From Bacillus sp. THAF10 (GTDB lineage: Bacteria; Bacillota; Bacilli; Bacillales; Bacillaceae_I), in assembly GCF_009363695.1 (NCBI RefSeq), contig NZ_CP045403.1:1716001-1780000 (forward strand): 64,000 nt of DNA. Reading direction: 5' to 3'. A program made the translations under genes and the position numbers. Shown here one piece after another: positions 1 through 9,072 of the stretch; the stretch's first letter is position 1, and the number at the start of each line of letters is the position of its first letter. The notes under the pieces are model-generated. The model had not been told where the DNA came from, did not search any database, and was given only the letters and a program-made list of their open reading frames with translations.

Positions 1-2154
1 AAAGAATCCACTTTGTATCAGGCCTATCAGTATTTGCAACAAACACGTGCAAGGAAAGAAATGCTTGAGACCATGCAGGGTGACTTCACAGGCTTTTTTC
101 AAGGAGTTAAAGAGGTTCTAAAGGCAAGGGATGAAAATAAGCTCCAAGGTATAAAAGGTGCTGTCGCAGAGCTACTGCAGGTAAAGGAAGAGCATGAGAC
201 GGCGATTGAAATCGCACTTGGTAGTGCCACACAGCATATTGTGGTCGATAACGAACAAAACGCAAGAACGTCCATCCAATACTTGAAGCAAAATGGCTAT
301 GGAAGAGCGACATTCTTACCAATTACGGTAATGAAGCCAAGAACGCTATCAGACTATCAATTAAATCAATTAAATGATCATGATTCATTTATTGGTATTG
401 CTGCAACACTCGTTTCTTTTGATTCTGAGTATAGCAACATCATAAATAACCTCCTTGGCAGTGTCGTCATTGCCAAAGATCTAAGAGGTGCAAATACGCT
501 TGCAAATCTCCTTGGTCATCGTTATAGAATTGTTACACTGGATGGAGATGTGGTAAATCCAGGCGGATCCATGACAGGTGGGGGGCTCAAGCAGAAATCG
601 AATTCGCTGTTAAGCAGAGGAAGAGAGCTTGAATCTATTAGCCACAAATTAGAGGAAATGGAAACGAAGACAAATCTTTTAGAAAACCAAGTGAAAACCT
701 TAAAAGAGAAAATATCCGCAAAGGAAGCTAGCGTACAGGAGCAAAAAATAACGGGAGAAGAACTACGTTATAAAGAGCAACAAATTAATAGTCTTTTAAG
801 AGAAGTTGAGCTAGAAGAAAAAAATGTCAATGAACACCTAAGTTTATACGACTATGAAAAGCTACAATTAACTTCCTCCTTAAAAGATGCCGAAGAAAAG
901 AAAGTTAGTTTGGAAAAAAGCTTAAAAGAGATTGGTCTCCAAATCGTAGAGCTGGATAAGAAAATATCTCAGCTAAACACAATAAAACTCGAACAGAACG
1001 CTTCGAAAGTAACCGTTCAAAACGAGTTAACGCAATTGAAAATAGAGTATGCAAGCAAGAAGGAAAAGCTACACAATCAGTCCGAAAAAGTAGCAGGTAT
1101 TCAACTAGATTTAAAACAGTCAACCGAAAAGCTAACAGATATTAAAGAAGACCTTGCGCTGCTTAATAGTGAAATGGATGATAGTTCATCTGGAGAAGAG
1201 AGGCTCGAACAAGCTGCTATACAAAAGCGAGAAGACAAGGATACCACAGTGAAGCTTATCGCTGAACGACGTGCAGAGCGTCTTGCTTTCTATGAAAAAG
1301 TGGAAAGTGAAGAAAGGGAGCTAAAAGAGCTTAAACGTCAATATAAGCAAGTATCAGAGGTGTTAAAGGCCGAAGAAGTCAAACTCAATCGACTGGACGT
1401 GGAGCTTGATAATAGACTCGAGCATTTAAGGGAAGAGTATATGCTATCTTTTGAAGCAGCAAAAGAAGAATATCCCTTAGATTTGGATATAGAAGAAGCT
1501 AGAAAAAGAGTGAAGCTCATAAAGCTTGCAATCGAAGAGCTTGGAACGGTTAACATTGCTGCGATTGAAGAATATGAACGGGTAAGCGAGAGATATACCT
1601 TCTTAAAAGAGCAGCAGCAAGATCTTCAACAGGCCAAGGACACGTTGTTCCAGGTAATCGGTGAAATGGATGAAGAGATGAAAAAACGCTTCGAGACAAC
1701 CTTCACCAATATCAGGGCTCATTTTCATGACGTGTTTCGTTCTTTATTTGGAGGTGGAAGAGCAGATCTAGTGCTTACAGACCCAAAGGATATGTTAAAT
1801 ACAGGTGTGGATATTGTTGCTCAGCCACCAGGTAAGAAGCTACAAAATCTTGGGCTTTTATCAGGAGGGGAACGTGCATTAACAGCGATTGCGCTTCTCT
1901 TCTCTATCTTAAAGGTGCGCCCTGTACCGTTTTGTATTCTTGATGAAGTAGAAGCGGCATTGGATGAAGCCAATGTACATCGGTTTGCGCAATATCTGAA
2001 ACGCTTTAGCGCCGAAACACAATTCATCGTGATTACCCACCGTAAGGGAACGATGGAATTTAGTGATGTTCTTTACGGTGTAACAATGCAGGAATCTGGG
2101 GTGTCTAAGCTTGTTTCTGTCCGATTAGAAGAATCAAAAGAACTAGTTCAATAG
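1..2154 (+). CDS. smc: Chromosome partition protein SMC, 3' part (5' end outside window)
   Basis: Open from the first base of the window, so the N-terminal ATPase half and first coiled-coil arm are missing; the remaining 717 codons are the C-terminal three fifths of a protein normally near 1,190 residues. Visible in order: the hinge domain (about codons 40-200, ending in a glycine-rich VNPGGSMTGGG turn), a long charged coiled coil, and the C-terminal ATPase lobe with the ABC signature LSGGER (about base 1858), Walker B FCILDEVEAALDEAN and the H-loop VITHRK. Family role: homodimeric DNA clamp that works with ScpA/ScpB to organise and separate chromosomes. It is followed 15 bases later by ftsY, as in B. 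subtilis (rnc-smc-ftsY). Confidence 0.97.
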   Translation, partial: KESTLYQAYQYLQQTRARKEMLETMQGDFTGFFQGVKEVLKARDENKLQGIKGAVAELLQVKEEHETAIEIALGSATQHIVVDNEQNARTSIQYLKQNGYGRATFLPITVMKPRTLSDYQLNQLNDHDSFIGIAATLVSFDSEYSNIINNLLGSVVIAKDLRGANTLANLLGHRYRIVTLDGDVVNPGGSMTGGGLKQKSNSLLSRGRELESISHKLEEMETKTNLLENQVKTLKEKISAKEASVQEQKITGEELRYKEQQINSLLREVELEEKNVNEHLSLYDYEKLQLTSSLKDAEEKKVSLEKSLKEIGLQIVELDKKISQLNTIKLEQNASKVTVQNELTQLKIEYASKKEKLHNQSEKVAGIQLDLKQSTEKLTDIKEDLALLNSEMDDSSSGEERLEQAAIQKREDKDTTVKLIAERRAERLAFYEKVESEERELKELKRQYKQVSEVLKAEEVKLNRLDVELDNRLEHLREEYMLSFEAAKEEYPLDLDIEEARKRVKLIKLAIEELGTVNIAAIEEYERVSERYTFLKEQQQDLQQAKDTLFQVIGEMDEEMKKRFETTFTNIRAHFHDVFRSLFGGGRADLVLTDPKDMLNTGVDIVAQPPGKKLQNLGLLSGGERALTAIALLFSILKVRPVPFCILDEVEAALDEANVHRFAQYLKRFSAETQFIVITHRKGTMEFSDVLYGVTMQESGVSKLVSVRLEESKELVQ

Positions 2155-2169
2155 AGAGGGTGCAAAAAC

Positions 2170-3165
2170 ATGAGCTTTTTTAAAAAACTGAAAGAAAAGC
2201 TAACAACACAAACTGAATCTGTAACTGAAAAATTCAGAGAAGGACTTACAAAAACACGGGACTCCTTTTCTGGAAAAGTAAATGACCTTGTGGCTCGCTA
2301 TCGCAAGGTTGATGAGGATTTCTTTGAAGAACTAGAAGAGATCCTAATTAGTGCTGACGTTGGCGTAAATACCGTAATGGAATTGATTGACGAATTAAAA
2401 ACGGAAGTGAAACGCCGTAACATTCAAGACCCGGCTGAAGTGAAGAGTGTTATCTCTGAAAAACTTGTGGAAATATATGAGTCTGGTGAAGACGTAACGC
2501 CTTCTCTTAACATACAGGAAAATAGCTTAACGGTCATTCTTGTTGTTGGTGTCAATGGAGTTGGAAAAACAACAAGCATAGGTAAAATAGCAAACAAGCT
2601 AAAGCACGAAGGAAAAAGCGTTCTACTTGCTGCTGGAGATACTTTCCGCGCAGGTGCAATTGAGCAGCTAGAAGTATGGGGCGAGCGTGTTGGTGTGGAT
2701 GTCATTAAGCAGTCCTCAGGCTCCGATCCAGCAGCGGTTATGTACGATGCTGTTCAAGCAGCAAAAGCTAGAAAAGTGGATGTGTTACTTTGCGATACTG
2801 CTGGCCGTTTGCAAAATAAGGTAAACCTAATGAAAGAGCTAGAAAAAGTGAAAAAAGTAATTGAGCGTGAAGTACCAGGAGCACCACATGAAGTGCTTCT
2901 AGTCTTAGATGCGACAACCGGCCAAAATGCCCTAAGTCAGGCGAAAATTTTCTCTGAAGCAACAAATGTTACTGGTATTGTTCTAACGAAGCTTGATGGA
3001 ACAGCAAAAGGTGGCATTGTCCTTGCGATTCGAAATGAAATGAGAATTCCAGTAAAGTTTGTAGGTCTTGGAGAAAAAGCAGATGACCTTCAAGAATTTA
3101 ATGCAGAACAATATGTGTACGGTCTTTTTGCTGATATGATGGAAAAAGAAGAAGTACAAGACTAG
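2170..3165 (+). CDS. ftsY: Signal recognition particle receptor FtsY
   Basis: 331 residues, the short form typical of Bacillus, with only a small charged N-terminal region before the NG GTPase domain. GTPase motifs are clear: G1 GVNGVGKTT, the SRP-type DTFRAGAIEQL insertion box, G3 DTAGR and G4 TKLDGTAKGG. Known role: membrane-associated receptor that docks the Ffh-RNA-ribosome complex and hands nascent membrane proteins to SecYEG. The start ATG is preceded by GAGAGGGTG at the usual distance, and the gene is probably co-transcribed with smc. Ffh is encoded two genes downstream. Confidence 0.97.
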   Translation: MSFFKKLKEKLTTQTESVTEKFREGLTKTRDSFSGKVNDLVARYRKVDEDFFEELEEILISADVGVNTVMELIDELKTEVKRRNIQDPAEVKSVISEKLVEIYESGEDVTPSLNIQENSLTVILVVGVNGVGKTTSIGKIANKLKHEGKSVLLAAGDTFRAGAIEQLEVWGERVGVDVIKQSSGSDPAAVMYDAVQAAKARKVDVLLCDTAGRLQNKVNLMKELEKVKKVIEREVPGAPHEVLLVLDATTGQNALSQAKIFSEATNVTGIVLTKLDGTAKGGIVLAIRNEMRIPVKFVGLGEKADDLQEFNAEQYVYGLFADMMEKEEVQD

Positions 3166-3181
3166 GTAGTAAAATCAAACA

Positions 3182-3229
3182 GTCAAGAAAAAAACTTGAC
3201 ATAGTAAGAGTAAGCATGTAAACTATGCT
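3182..3229 (+). promoter_or_regulatory. Likely sigma-A promoter of ylxM-ffh, with inverted repeat over the -35 box
   Basis: TTGACA at 3196-3201 is followed after 17 bases by TAAACT at 3219-3224, about 50 bases before the ylxM start. The -35 box forms the right arm of the inverted repeat GTCAAG-A7-CTTGAC (3182-3200). There is no T-run after the repeat, so it is not a normal terminator; it could be an operator, or a weak end to the ftsY transcript. Confidence 0.5.
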
Positions 3230-3271
3230 AATGTAAAGGTATTTCACTTAACAAGGGGAGAGTGAAAGAGA

Positions 3272-3607
3272 ATGCTTGAAAAAACAACGAGAATGAACTA
3301 TCTCTATGATTTTTACCAATCGTTGTTAACAGAAAAGCAACGTAGCTATATGTCTTTATATTACCTAGACGATCACTCCCTTGGTGAAATAGCAGAGGAA
3401 TATGACATTAGTCGCCAAGCAGTGTACGATAACATTAAACGTACAGAACAAATGCTTGAGCAATATGAAGAAAAGCTTTTGTTATTTCAAAAGTTTCAAG
3501 AGCGTCAGAGCTTGATCGAACAGTTAAAGGAAGAGCTTAAAGATAGCACTATCATGAACTCTTCTAAGCTGAATACTCTTGTTCAGTCGCTTGAGAAATT
3601 AGATTAG
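3272..3607 (+). CDS. ylxM: YlxM family helix-turn-helix protein
   Basis: 111 residues. Residues about 20-65 form a helix-turn-helix resembling region 4 of sigma factors ([21 protein letters not shown]), followed by a charged coiled-coil tail. The family (UPF0122) is nearly always encoded directly before ffh in Firmicutes and is thought to modulate the signal recognition particle pathway; its molecular role is not settled. Start ATG follows AAGGGGAGAG. It ends 12 bases before ffh and surely shares its transcript. The helix-turn-helix could bind DNA or RNA; nothing in the sequence decides this. Confidence 0.9.
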   Translation: MLEKTTRMNYLYDFYQSLLTEKQRSYMSLYYLDDHSLGEIAEEYDISRQAVYDNIKRTEQMLEQYEEKLLLFQKFQERQSLIEQLKEELKDSTIMNSSKLNTLVQSLEKLD

Positions 3608-3619
3608 GGGGCGGCATAC

Positions 3620-4966
3620 ATGGCATTTGAAGGTTTAGCCGACCGTTTGCAAAATACGATTCAGAAGATTCGTGGAAAAGGAAAAGTAAGCGAACAAGAC
3701 GTAAAAGAAATGATGCGTGAAGTACGCCTTGCTTTGCTTGAAGCGGATGTAAACTTCAAAGTAGTTAAAGATTTTGTCAAACGAGTAAACGAGCGAGCTG
3801 TTGGTCAAGAAGTCATGAAAAGCCTAACACCCGGTCAGCAGGTTATTAAAGTCGTTAAAGAAGAATTAACTGAGCTAATGGGTGGAGAGCAAAGTAAGAT
3901 TGCCGTAAGCAACCGGCCGCCAACTGTTATTATGATGGTTGGATTACAAGGTGCCGGAAAGACGACGACAACTGGAAAGCTTGCAAATCTTCTACGCAAA
4001 AAACATAACAGAAAACCACTGTTAGTTGCTGCCGATATTTATCGACCGGCCGCAATTAAGCAGCTTGAAACTCTAGGAAAACAACTTAGCATGCCGGTTT
4101 TCTCCCTCGGAGATCAGGTTAGTCCGGTCGAAATTGCAAAGCAAGCCATCCAAAAGGCAAAGGATGAACATCATGATTATGTTCTGATTGATACTGCAGG
4201 ACGTTTACACGTGGATGAGCAGCTAATGGATGAGCTAAAACAGGTGAAAGAAATTTCGAAGCCAGATGAAATTTTCCTTGTTGTGGATGCAATGACAGGT
4301 CAGGATGCTGTTAATGTTGCCGAAAGTTTTAATGAACAGCTTGGTCTTACAGGCGTTGTCTTAACAAAACTTGATGGTGATACCCGCGGTGGTGCTGCAT
4401 TATCTGTTAAGGCGGTAACGAACACGCCAATTAAGTTTATTGGTATGGGAGAAAAGCTTGATGCATTAGAAGCATTCCATCCAGAACGCATGGCGTCTCG
4501 TATTCTTGGAATGGGTGATGTGTTAACTCTGATAGAGAAGGCACAAACAAACGTGGATGAAGAAAAGGCGAAAGAGCTGGAACAAAAGCTTCGCACCATG
4601 AATTTTACGTTTGATGATTTCCTAGAACAGCTTGGACAAGTTAGAAATATGGGTCCTCTTGATGAACTCCTTGGTATGATTCCTGGAGCAAACAAGATGA
4701 AAGGCTTAAAAAATGTTCAGGTTGATGAAAAACAGATTGGGCATGTCGAAGCAATCATTCAATCGATGACGAAAGCAGAAAGAGACAACCCAGACTTAAT
4801 GAATGCTAGCCGTAAAAAACGGATAGCAAAGGGTAGCGGAAGACCTATTCAAGAGGTTAACCGTCTCTTAAAACAATTTGAAGAGATGAAAAAAATGATG
4901 AAACAAATGACCAGTATGCAAAAAGGAAAAGGCAAAAAAGGTGGCTTTAAATTTCCTTTCATGTAA
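3620..4966 (+). CDS. ffh: Signal recognition particle protein Ffh
   Basis: 448 residues with the full N-G-M architecture. N domain about 1-90, then the GTPase with G1 GLQGAGKTT, the insertion box DIYRPAAIKQL, G3 DTAGR and G4 TKLDGDTRGG. The C-terminal M domain holds the methionine-rich signal-peptide groove and the 4.5S/scRNA-binding RIAKGSGR helix, and ends in a lysine- and methionine-rich tail (EEMKKMMKQM). Known role: binds signal sequences of emerging membrane proteins and docks with FtsY. It is preceded by the strong ribosome-binding site GGGGGCGG. Confidence 0.98.
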   Translation: MAFEGLADRLQNTIQKIRGKGKVSEQDVKEMMREVRLALLEADVNFKVVKDFVKRVNERAVGQEVMKSLTPGQQVIKVVKEELTELMGGEQSKIAVSNRPPTVIMMVGLQGAGKTTTTGKLANLLRKKHNRKPLLVAADIYRPAAIKQLETLGKQLSMPVFSLGDQVSPVEIAKQAIQKAKDEHHDYVLIDTAGRLHVDEQLMDELKQVKEISKPDEIFLVVDAMTGQDAVNVAESFNEQLGLTGVVLTKLDGDTRGGAALSVKAVTNTPIKFIGMGEKLDALEAFHPERMASRILGMGDVLTLIEKAQTNVDEEKAKELEQKLRTMNFTFDDFLEQLGQVRNMGPLDELLGMIPGANKMKGLKNVQVDEKQIGHVEAIIQSMTKAERDNPDLMNASRKKRIAKGSGRPIQEVNRLLKQFEEMKKMMKQMTSMQKGKGKKGGFKFPFM

Positions 4967-5017
4967 CGATCGTTTCCCATTTTTTCTCTAAATAAATAAA
5001 GTGACAAGAAAAAACAC

Positions 5018-5359
<342 letters not shown>

Positions 5360-5367
5360 GAGGCAAA

Positions 5368-5598
5368 ATGACAAATTTAATCGAAACAATTGTGACGTCG
5401 TTAGTAGATCATCCAGAAAATGTGGTTGTTACGGAAAAAAATACAGGTAACTCTGTGACGTATCAGCTTACAGTGCATCAAGATGATTTAGGGAAAGTGA
5501 TTGGCAAGCAAGGGAGAATTGCTAAGGCAATCCGCACGGTTCTTTTCTCTGCAGCCGCACATGAAAATAAACGAGTACAATTAGAGATTATGGAGTAG
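5368..5598 (+). CDS. khpA: KH-domain RNA-binding protein KhpA (YlqC)
   Basis: 76 residues making up one KH domain. The RNA-binding GxxG loop is GKQG, within LGKVIGKQGRIAKAIRTVL. In Firmicutes KhpA pairs with KhpB (Jag/EloR), and the complex binds many RNAs and affects cell elongation and division. Its position straight after rpsP is conserved. Only eight bases separate it from rpsP. In B. subtilis the next gene is ylqD; here a hairpin and rimM follow instead. Confidence 0.93.
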   Translation: MTNLIETIVTSLVDHPENVVVTEKNTGNSVTYQLTVHQDDLGKVIGKQGRIAKAIRTVLFSAAAHENKRVQLEIME

Positions 5599-5599
5599 G

Positions 5600-5630
5600 G
5601 GGAGGCTATTTAGCTTCCCTCTTTCTGTTT
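5600..5630 (+). terminator. Hairpin with T-rich tail between khpA and rimM (partial terminator or attenuator)
   Basis: GGGAGGCT (5600-5607) pairs with AGCTTCCC (5612-5619) around a four-base loop, followed by TCTTTCTGTTT. It starts right behind the khpA stop and ends about 50 bases before the rimM start, so it would lower read-through within the operon. Confidence 0.6.
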
Positions 5631-5677
5631 GAATGGGGCATCCTAAAAAGAAGTCCTTTATCCTGGAGGTGCGTAAG

Positions 5678-6196
5678 TTGGCAAAATGGTTTAATGTTGG
5701 TAAGCTCGTCAATACTCATGGTATCAGAGGCGAAGTTCGTGTCGTATCAAGAACAGATTTTCCTGAAGAAAGATATCAAAAGGGAAATCGCCTTTACCTT
5801 TTTTTAGAAAATCACACGGAGCCGATGGAAGTAATCGTAGAATCAAGACGGGTACATAAATCCTTCGACCTTTTGACCTTCAAAGGTTTTAACAATGTTA
5901 ACGACGTGGAAAAGTTTAAAGGTGCGATAATTAAAGTACCTGAGGATCAACTAGGGGACCTAGAAGAAGGGGAATACTACTTTCACGAAATAATTGGCTG
6001 TAAAGTACTTCTTCAAGAATCAATGGAGGAAATCGGAACAGTCAAAGAAGTGTTAACACCTGGTGCAAATGATGTGTGGGTTGTGAAACCGAAAAAAGGA
6101 AAAGAAATTTATATTCCATATATCGATTCTGTTGTTAAAAAGGTAGATATAGCGGAGAAAACCATCATCATTGAACCTCTTGAGGGGCTGTTTTAA
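5678..6196 (+). CDS. rimM: 16S rRNA processing protein RimM
   Basis: 172 residues from a TTG start. The N-terminus [20 protein letters not shown] matches the RimM family, and TGGAGGTG sits eight bases before the TTG; an in-frame ATG 45 bases further upstream adds unrelated residues and lacks a good ribosome-binding site. Two beta-barrel domains are expected: the N-terminal RimM domain (about 1-85) and a PRC-barrel (about 95-172, including [10 protein letters not shown] and IPYIDSVV). Role: binds S19 and helps the 30S head mature. The stop codon touches the trmD ATG, so translation is coupled. Confidence 0.95.
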   Translation: MAKWFNVGKLVNTHGIRGEVRVVSRTDFPEERYQKGNRLYLFLENHTEPMEVIVESRRVHKSFDLLTFKGFNNVNDVEKFKGAIIKVPEDQLGDLEEGEYYFHEIIGCKVLLQESMEEIGTVKEVLTPGANDVWVVKPKKGKEIYIPYIDSVVKKVDIAEKTIIIEPLEGLF

Positions 6197-6931
6197 ATGA
6201 AGATTGATATTTTATCTATCTTTCCTGAAATGTTTTCTGGAGTTTTAGAGTCGTCCATTCTAAACAAAGCAGCTGAAAAAGGTGCGGTACAATATCGAGT
6301 AACAGATTTTAGAGAATATGCTGATAATAAACATAAAACCGTGGATGACTATCCTTATGGTGGAGGAGCAGGGATGGTCCTAAAAGCTCAGCCCATTTTT
6401 GATGCCATAACGAGTTTAACTTCTGAGTCTGAGAAAAAGCCTAGGGTGGTTTTAATGTGTCCGCAAGGCGAAAGATACTCTCAAAGGAAAGCAGAAGAAT
6501 TGGCTAAGGAAGAACATATAATTCTTATCTGTGGTCATTACGAAGGGTATGATGAAAGAATCAGAGAACATATGGTAACCGATGAAATTTCCATTGGTGA
6601 CTATGTGTTAACCGGTGGGGAGTTAGCAGCAATGGTTGTTGTCGATAGTGTCGTTCGACTCTTGCCAGACGTGCTAGGGAAGGCTGCTTCTCATGAACAG
6701 GATAGTTTTAGTACAGGTTTGTTAGAGCATCCACATTATACAAGGCCAGCTGATTTCCGCGGCATGAGGGTACCAGATGTGCTTTTATCAGGAAATCATG
6801 CCAATATTGAAGAATGGCGCACGAAGGAAACGTTGCGAAGAACATGGAATCGCCGTCCGGATTTATTAGAAGCGTTTCCTTTAACAGATCAACAAAAGAA
6901 CTGGCTGGAAGAGATAAAAAAAGAGCGTTAA
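6197..6931 (+). CDS. trmD: tRNA (guanine-37-N1)-methyltransferase TrmD
   Basis: 244 residues of the SPOUT superfamily. The trefoil-knot S-adenosylmethionine pocket is seen as [13 protein letters not shown] and [15 protein letters not shown]; the catalytic-loop stretch [15 protein letters not shown] follows. Role: methylates G37 next to the anticodon of tRNAs for Leu, Pro and Arg and so prevents +1 frameshifting. It begins at the base after the rimM stop, the widespread rimM-trmD pairing. rplS follows behind its own promoter. Confidence 0.97.
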   Translation: MKIDILSIFPEMFSGVLESSILNKAAEKGAVQYRVTDFREYADNKHKTVDDYPYGGGAGMVLKAQPIFDAITSLTSESEKKPRVVLMCPQGERYSQRKAEELAKEEHIILICGHYEGYDERIREHMVTDEISIGDYVLTGGELAAMVVVDSVVRLLPDVLGKAASHEQDSFSTGLLEHPHYTRPADFRGMRVPDVLLSGNHANIEEWRTKETLRRTWNRRPDLLEAFPLTDQQKNWLEEIKKER

Positions 6932-6935
6932 ATGA

Positions 6936-6964
6936 TTGATTTTACTTATTCATTATGCTATGAT
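6936..6964 (+). promoter_or_regulatory. Sigma-A promoter of rplS
   Basis: TTGATT at 6936-6941, a 17-base spacer, and TATGAT at 6959-6964 with an extended TGC just before it. Transcription from here would make a leader of about 90 bases before rplS that includes the L19 leader element. Confidence 0.7.
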
Positions 6965-7002
6965 ATCATTTGTGACTTAGCTTAAGCTATGTCTAAAAAC
7001 GA

Positions 7003-7050
7003 TGTTCCGCTGCATCTTTATGAATGGAATGAGCATCTGTGGAAAAGGAG
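7003..7050 (+). ncRNA. Ribosomal protein L19 leader (5' UTR regulatory RNA)
   Basis: The segment TGTTCCGCTGCATC...GCATCTGTGG just before the rplS ribosome-binding site has the layout I recall for the L19 leader of Firmicutes (Rfam L19_leader): CCGC at the left pairs with GTGG at the right around an inner stem, and the element ends in the Shine-Dalgarno AAAAGGAG. Family knowledge suggests L19 autoregulation. The match is from memory, not from a covariance search. Confidence 0.65.
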
Positions 7051-7059
7051 TAGAAAAAC

Positions 7060-7404
7060 ATGCAAAAATTGATTCAAGAAATTACTCAAGAGCAGTTAAA
7101 AACTGATCTTCCTTCTTTCCGTCCTGGTGACACTGTACGTGTTCATGTTAAGGTTGTTGAGGGAACTCGTGAGCGTATCCAGGTGTTTGAAGGTGTAGTA
7201 ATCAAACGTCGTGGTGGCGGAATTAGCGAAACATTCACAGTACGTAAGATTTCTTACGGGGTAGGTGTCGAGCGTGCATTCCCAGTTCACTCTCCAAAGA
7301 TTGAGGGAATTGATGTAGTTCGTCGTGGTAAAGTACGTCGTGCGAAGCTTTACTATCTACGCGCATTACGTGGTAAAAAAGCACGTATTAAAGAAATCCG
7401 ATAA
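7060..7404 (+). CDS. rplS: 50S ribosomal protein L19
   Basis: 114 residues, full length for the family, starting [20 protein letters not shown] and containing the conserved [22 protein letters not shown] and [19 protein letters not shown]. Role: large-subunit protein at the interface with the 30S subunit. ATG follows AAAAGGAG. It is the last gene of the rpsP cluster, has its own promoter and leader, and is closed by a strong terminator. Confidence 0.98.
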   Translation: MQKLIQEITQEQLKTDLPSFRPGDTVRVHVKVVEGTRERIQVFEGVVIKRRGGGISETFTVRKISYGVGVERAFPVHSPKIEGIDVVRRGKVRRAKLYYLRALRGKKARIKEIR

Positions 7405-7411
7405 TAAAAGT

Positions 7412-7442
7412 GGGGAGCTTGGAGACAAGCTCCCTTTTTTAT
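7412..7442 (+). terminator. Rho-independent terminator after rplS
   Basis: GGGAGCTTG pairs with CAAGCTCCC around a short GAGA loop, followed by a run of six T. Confidence 0.92.
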
Positions 7443-7461
7443 AGAATCAAACCTCAAATAG

Positions 7462-7491
7462 TTTTCATAAAAACCTTTTAAAGTATATAAT
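7462..7491 (+). promoter_or_regulatory. Sigma-A promoter of the signal peptidase gene
   Basis: TTTTCA at 7462-7467, an 18-base spacer and a perfect TATAAT at 7486-7491, about 65 bases before the start codon. Confidence 0.55.
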
Positions 7492-7558
7492 GATAATTAC
7501 TCGTACATAAAAAGTAACCTGGCACGAGAAACCTAACGTAAACAGCGGAGGAACTAAA

Positions 7559-8110
7559 ATGGCACGATCTAAAAATGAGCTATGGGAATGGATAAAAGCA
7601 TTAGCTATTGCTGTCATTTTAGCAGCAGCAATACGATATTTTTTCTTTGCACCAATTGTAGTCGATGGAGATTCTATGATGCCAACCCTCTATAATCAAG
7701 ACAGAATGATTGTTAATAAAGTCGGTTATATGATAGGTGAACCAGACAGGTTTGATATTGTCGTATTTCATGCCACAGAGGACAAGGACTATATCAAACG
7801 AATTATTGGCCTTCCAGGTGATGAAATAGAGTATAAAGATGACGTTCTTTATATTAATGGAAAGGCATATGACGAGCCATATTTAGAAGAGTACAAAGTG
7901 CAGTATCCTGATGGTCCGTTAACAGAAAACTTTACACTTGAGGAAAAAACAGGACATCAAAAAGTGCCAGATGGACATTTATTTGTATTAGGTGATAACC
8001 GCAGATTCTCAAAGGACAGCCGTCATATTGGCATGATTCCTAAAGAAGAAGTACTCGGTAAAACCAATGTCGTTTACTGGCCGCTCCAAGATCTAAGAAA
8101 AGTAAAATAA
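7559..8110 (+). CDS. lepB: Type I signal peptidase (SipS/LepB type)
   Basis: 183 residues. One N-terminal membrane anchor (about 11-32) precedes the external catalytic domain. The serine-lysine dyad is Ser39 in VDGDSMMPT and Lys80 in [12 protein letters not shown], and the conserved box [11 protein letters not shown] follows near residue 145. Role: cuts signal peptides from secreted proteins on the outer face of the membrane. Bacilli usually have several paralogs; this one, between rplS and rbgA, occupies a position where sip genes are found in other Bacillaceae. The ribosome-binding site is CGGAGGAAC. Confidence 0.94.
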   Translation: MARSKNELWEWIKALAIAVILAAAIRYFFFAPIVVDGDSMMPTLYNQDRMIVNKVGYMIGEPDRFDIVVFHATEDKDYIKRIIGLPGDEIEYKDDVLYINGKAYDEPYLEEYKVQYPDGPLTENFTLEEKTGHQKVPDGHLFVLGDNRRFSKDSRHIGMIPKEEVLGKTNVVYWPLQDLRKVK

Positions 8111-8145
8111 CAAAAAGCTTTTATGTTTTTCAGGAGGCTTTATTC

Positions 8146-9003
8146 ATGACAATACAGTGGTTTCCCGGGCATATGGCGAAAGCCCGGAGGCAAGTAACAG
8201 AAAAACTTAAATTGATTGACATCGTTTATGAGTTAGTAGATGCAAGAATTCCTGTTTCATCAAGAAATCCAATGATAGATGAAATTATCTCAAATAAACC
8301 TAGAATTATCCTTCTTAATAAAGCGGATATGGCTGATTCCAACATCACACGTGAGTGGCTGGATTACTTTAACGTTGAGGGTTCTACTACAAAAGCAATT
8401 GCCATTGACTCACAAACTGGAAAGGGAATTCAAAAAATTTCCTCACTCTCAAAAGAACTTTTACGTGAGAAGTTTGAAAAAATGCAATCCAGAGGCATTC
8501 GTCCAAGAGCAATCAGAGCTTTAATCGTGGGAATTCCTAATGTCGGTAAATCAACACTTATCAATAGACTCGCAAAGAAAAACATCGCTCAAACCGGAGA
8601 CAGACCAGGCGTGACAAAGGCGCAGCAATGGGTAAAGGTAGGCAAGGAACTGGAGTTACTCGATACCCCCGGAATACTCTGGCCGAAATTTGAAGATCAA
8701 CAAGTAGGATACCGCTTAGCTACTACAGGAGCGATTAAGGATACCATAATCAACCTGCAAGACATTGCTGTTTTTGCTTTGCGATTTTTAACGGAGCATT
8801 ATCCTGATAGACTAAAGGAACGCTACGCTCTCGATGAAATTCCAACAGATATTGTCGATCTTTTTGATGCAATTGGGTCAAAACGTGGCTGTATGATGAG
8901 TGGCGGAATGATTGATTATGACAAAACAGCAGAATTGATTATCAGAGAAATACGTTCTGAAAAGCTTGGTAAACTGAGCTTCGAACGTCCAGAAACCCTT
9001 TGA
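8146..9003 (+). CDS. rbgA: Ribosome biogenesis GTPase RbgA (YlqF)
   Basis: 285 residues with the circularly permuted GTPase order: G4 NKAD (58-61) comes before G1 GIPNVGKST (129-137) and G3 DTPG (173-176). The C-terminal domain (about 200-285) holds the acidic helices that contact rRNA. Role in B. subtilis: essential for late 50S assembly, promoting entry of L16 and nearby proteins. ATG follows CAGGAGGC. The neighbouring ribosomal genes and rnhB are the usual company. Confidence 0.96.
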   Translation: MTIQWFPGHMAKARRQVTEKLKLIDIVYELVDARIPVSSRNPMIDEIISNKPRIILLNKADMADSNITREWLDYFNVEGSTTKAIAIDSQTGKGIQKISSLSKELLREKFEKMQSRGIRPRAIRALIVGIPNVGKSTLINRLAKKNIAQTGDRPGVTKAQQWVKVGKELELLDTPGILWPKFEDQQVGYRLATTGAIKDTIINLQDIAVFALRFLTEHYPDRLKERYALDEIPTDIVDLFDAIGSKRGCMMSGGMIDYDKTAELIIREIRSEKLGKLSFERPETL

Positions 9004-9040
9004 AAAGGCTCGCATCATGACGTGAGCCTTTTTCTTTATT
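9003..9040 (+). terminator. Rho-independent terminator after rbgA
   Basis: AAAAGGCTCGC pairs with GTGAGCCTTTT around an eight-base loop, followed by T-rich sequence. It overlaps the rbgA stop region. Confidence 0.9.
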
Positions 9041-9072
9041 TTTAGACAAAAAGCAATCAAGGAGTCAACGTT

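Noticed and set aside
8279-8524. 81-codon + strand frame inside rbgA
   Set aside because: Contained in rbgA in another frame with no start signal of its own.
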